This document shows positions 61,327 through 64,000 of a DNA stretch of 64,000 nucleotides, piece after piece. The position numbers and the translations under genes are program-made. The notes below the pieces were generated by a model, which was not told where the DNA came from, ran no database searches, and saw only the letters and a list, made by a program, of their open reading frames with translations. Source of the stretch: Russula earlei (taxonomy: Eukaryota; Basidiomycota; Agaricomycetes; Russulales; Russulaceae); NCBI GenBank assembly GCA_025769875.1, contig JAGFNK010000019.1, forward strand, positions 1 to 64,000, in the 5' to 3' direction. Within the stretch, counting starts at the first letter, position 1; the number at the start of each line of letters is the position of its first letter.

Positions 61327-64000
61327 ATGGCTAGGGGAAAGAGACGGAACCCTGTGACACCATCACCTAGGAGGAGGTCAACAAAGCGGGCTCGTGCAAC
61401 AGGTCAGGATCAGGCAACAGAAGATGTTCATCTTCCTGGTGGTATACTCCAAACAACATTTTCTGTTCAACGTATGTGGCTTTCAAAACTGTGTGGTGTT
61501 ACCAGCACTAACATTTCTGGTAATAATCATTAGTCACACCAACTGCGGCCGCAACAACAGCAGCATCGGCCTTGTCAACTCCAAGACGACATCCTCATCG
61601 TGTTACATTTGACCCTATTGTGACTACAGCTAGTGGCAGTACATTACAGCTCAATCAGGCTCAGGGATCTGGTCTCGATGATCCTTTCATCAGCTCTGGA
61701 CCTTCTACAGCTCATGGATCTCAATTTTCGGCTGGAACACCTGCATGTATATTTGATTATATAATCAACAAAAACTAATTTCAACTTTGGACAGAATATT
61801 CTTTCACACGCTGCTGTGGATGATGAAGACTTCAACCTCAGCACATCCTCCATCTCCTCAGATGCTGAAGATGCTGGGACTGAGGATGTTACTGTACCAT
61901 CTGGCCATAGACAGCAGCAGGCAGAAATTCGAACTGGGCCAGCAAGCAGCAGAAAAACTAATATTGCTGCTGATACCTTTGCTTTCTTTAAGGCTGATGG
62001 TGACAAAAGACGATGTTCATTCTGCTTGTAAGTGATCAAAATTTCTTGTATTTTTCAATGGAATCAATAGTTGCTAGATCTTTTGATCAAAGTAATGGTA
62101 CACATACAGTTCGAGGATATGGTAAATCAACTGCAACAGGCACCCTACGGAAGCATCTGTATACATATCACATAAAGGACTGGATTTCTGAGTGTGAGAA
62201 GCTTCAGCTTACAGTTAGGGCCAAGGATGCTTTGGAGGCAATTGCAGCCTTTCAAGGCACAAATATTGTGTCTCCAACTCAGCAAAGGCCAAACTTTACT
62301 CAGGATCTCTTTATTAATGCTATTGCAGAGATGATCATTGCTACTGATCAGGTGTGTTTCATGCTTATTATTTTATTTTTATCTTATTGATTATTATTGT
62401 TTGTAGCCAATCAGTATTGTGGAGGCTAAGGAGTTTAGAAGTCTCCTTCTTTTACTGAGGGGTAATCTTCAAGACCAAGATATACCTCATAGAACCACAA
62501 TAAGAAAGCGCATTTTAGAGCTTCAGCAGGAACAAGCAAAACATTTGTCAGATGATATGCTAGTAAGTTTATTAATTTATTGCTTATATATGACTAATTT
62601 CTTTTTAGAACAAATCTATGGGAAAGATTTCTTTTACCATGGATCTTTGGACAGATTTTGATCAGAAGCCTTATATGGCTGTTACTGCACACTGGCTGGA
62701 GAAGATACAGCAAAAAGTTAACCTTCGCACAGATCTTATTGGTTTTGTGCATATTCCTGGTTCTCATACTGGAGAGCGCTTGGCAGAAGTATTTCTCTTC
62801 ATTTTAGATCGCCTTAAACTTGCTAGCAAGGTATGTTTTTTTTTTTTTTTAATTTAAGGTAAAACTTATTTATTTAATAGATTGGATGGATTACCATGGA
62901 CAATGCATCCAATAATGATGCATTTGTATCAATTCTACAAAGGTCTTTAATATCACGTGGGATCAGCTTTTCTGGCTCTAAGCAGCGCATACGGTATGCA
63001 AGGTGTTTACTTTTATCTCAATCTAACTTTATTTTTTTGTAGTTGTTTTCCTCATATTGTTAACTTGGCTTGTAAAGCCATGTTAAACAATATGAGTGGA
63101 TTGATCTCTGATGAAGATTCTCTCAAAAAACTACGTGGTGTAATTCAAAGTGTGAGTGTTTAGGTAATATGTAAGAATACAGCTAAAAATCATTATAGAT
63201 TCGTGCCTCCTCCTTGCGACGTCATCACTTTGCTCAAATTTTAGAAGCCTTGAGCTTATCATCTCTTCAATTGATTCGTGATGTTGACTCAAGGTGGTCA
63301 TCAACTTTTTTGATGATTGAAAGAGCCTTAAAGCTCAAAGATGTAAGCCATGCATTTTATTGAATAGATATACTAACAGTTTACCACTTAGGCTATTAAC
63401 CAATATTTGAGTGAAAATGACTCAAATAATCAGCTTCAAAGTGCTGATTGGGATAAATTGTCTTGAATGAAGGAAATACTTGAGGTATGTATATTTTAGA
63501 CTTTAATTTAGATATAATATATAATATCTCTTTTTAGCTGCCTCATTCATATCAGCAACTCTTATCTGCTGAAAAATGTCCTACACTCTATGGTACCCTT
63601 CCTGCATTTGAAGGCCTTATTTCAAAACTTAAACAGCATCAAAATGAACATGAAGAGGTTGATTATATCATTGAAGATGGTATAGACAAGCTAGAGGAAT
63701 ATCAACAGGAAATTGCCAATGTTCCAGCTTATACATTATCTATCAGTCAGTAACCTTATTTTAATATAAGCTTTTCTAATTCTTTTTTAGTTCTAAACCC
63801 AAGATTCAAGTTACAGTGGTTTAGAAAGCAAGGATCTTTGGCTACAGAGACAGCAAGATTGACTCTTCTTGAAGCTGTAAGTTTTTTATTTTACTTTTTT
63901 CACATTATTTTTGTTTATGATCAAGCACTTTAGCTTGAGGATTATTATGTACATCCAGAGCAAAGTGAACAACCTCAATTTCAAGCTACTAGATTGCCAG
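61327..64000 (+). CDS. hAT transposase, N-terminal and central part (partial)
   Basis: Starts at ATG 61327 (MARGKRRNPVTPSP). Many short introns are predicted. A BED zinc finger follows (DTFAFFKADGDKRRCSFC, intron, GTLRKHLYTYH). The RNase H-like core has FTMDLWTDFDQKPYMAVTAH (first Asp, near 62650), GWITMDNASNNDAF (second Asp, near 62883), CFPHIVNLACKAML and DVDSRWSSTFLMIERAL. LNPRFKLQWF (near 63795) leads towards the C-terminal dimerisation domain, which lies beyond the window. One TGA interrupts the frame in KLS*MKEIL near 63464. The donor after GTP near 61742 seems to be GC. The element may be recently inactivated, or TGA may fall in a mis-drawn exon. Confidence 0.82.

Larger units (their letters stand above)
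57629..64000 (+). mobile_element. Probable hAT transposon with captured host gene fragments, 3' end outside
   Basis: The B pol sequence ends at CCATGTAG (57628), and a GCTC-rich stretch (TGCTGTCACGGCTCGGCTCG) follows, typical of hAT ends. An hAT transposase lies at 61327 to the window edge in plus orientation. Between them are reversed fragments of two host genes. The 3' inverted repeat and the 8-bp duplication would lie beyond 64000, so the extent is inferred. Confidence 0.55.

Overview
The window looks like nuclear DNA of a filamentous fungus, most likely a basidiomycete (Agaricomycetes). The reasons are the 38-76 bp introns in every host-type gene, an RS-rich BUR1/CDK9 kinase beside a Nudix hydrolase, fragments of a Nik1-type histidine kinase, and a mobile-element load of chromodomain Ty3/gypsy elements, PIF-Harbinger, hAT and a LINE with an RNase H domain. 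No species is claimed.

Layout. 1-3454: the 5' end of a minus-strand gypsy element (family A) abutting a broken copia element. 3671-4422: a small non-autonomous element. 4854-9003: the only well-preserved host block, a divergent pair made of an MTH1-like Nudix hydrolase (minus) and the BUR1 kinase (plus). 9696-10101: a near-perfect palindrome. 10469-13600: a 5'-truncated LINE with a 14-bp target duplication and a solo LTR inside it. 14206-14492: a second MITE copy and a tiny poly(A) insertion. 14923-16375: a zinc alcohol/polyol dehydrogenase gene with one frameshift.

16903-57628 is a nest of gypsy elements. C1 (minus) is cut by C2 (minus). C2 is cut by a complete element D (plus, 24913-34228, TSD TTATT) and then by E (plus). 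Next come two minus copies of family B that share one LTR. The accessory gene of B is split by a complete family A element (plus, 41593-54493), which itself carries a PIF-Harbinger transposon (43712-46939, TSD TTA). From about 57629 to the window end lies what appears to be an hAT element. It carries reversed, intron-containing fragments of two host genes, RPN10 and a Nik1-type histidine kinase.

The most interesting system is in families A and D. Between the 5' LTR and gag they carry extra genes (called ORFx, ORFy and ORFz here), and ORFx and ORFy have no usable ATG in the genome. In both families the ATG appears only after splicing: every donor follows an A and every acceptor precedes TG. 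The first intron starts inside the LTR and removes the primer binding site, so spliced RNA could make accessory proteins but could not be reverse transcribed. A, D and E also show Tf1-like self-priming complementarity between the RNA 5' end and the primer site. A, D and B carry an internal copy of their own polypurine tract between RNase H and integrase. Families B and C instead have an extra gene after pol that ends in CCHC zinc knuckles. Most internal stops in these elements are TGA where a relative or the family has Arg, which points to CpG decay.

All assignments come from reading translations and motifs by eye. No database search was run.
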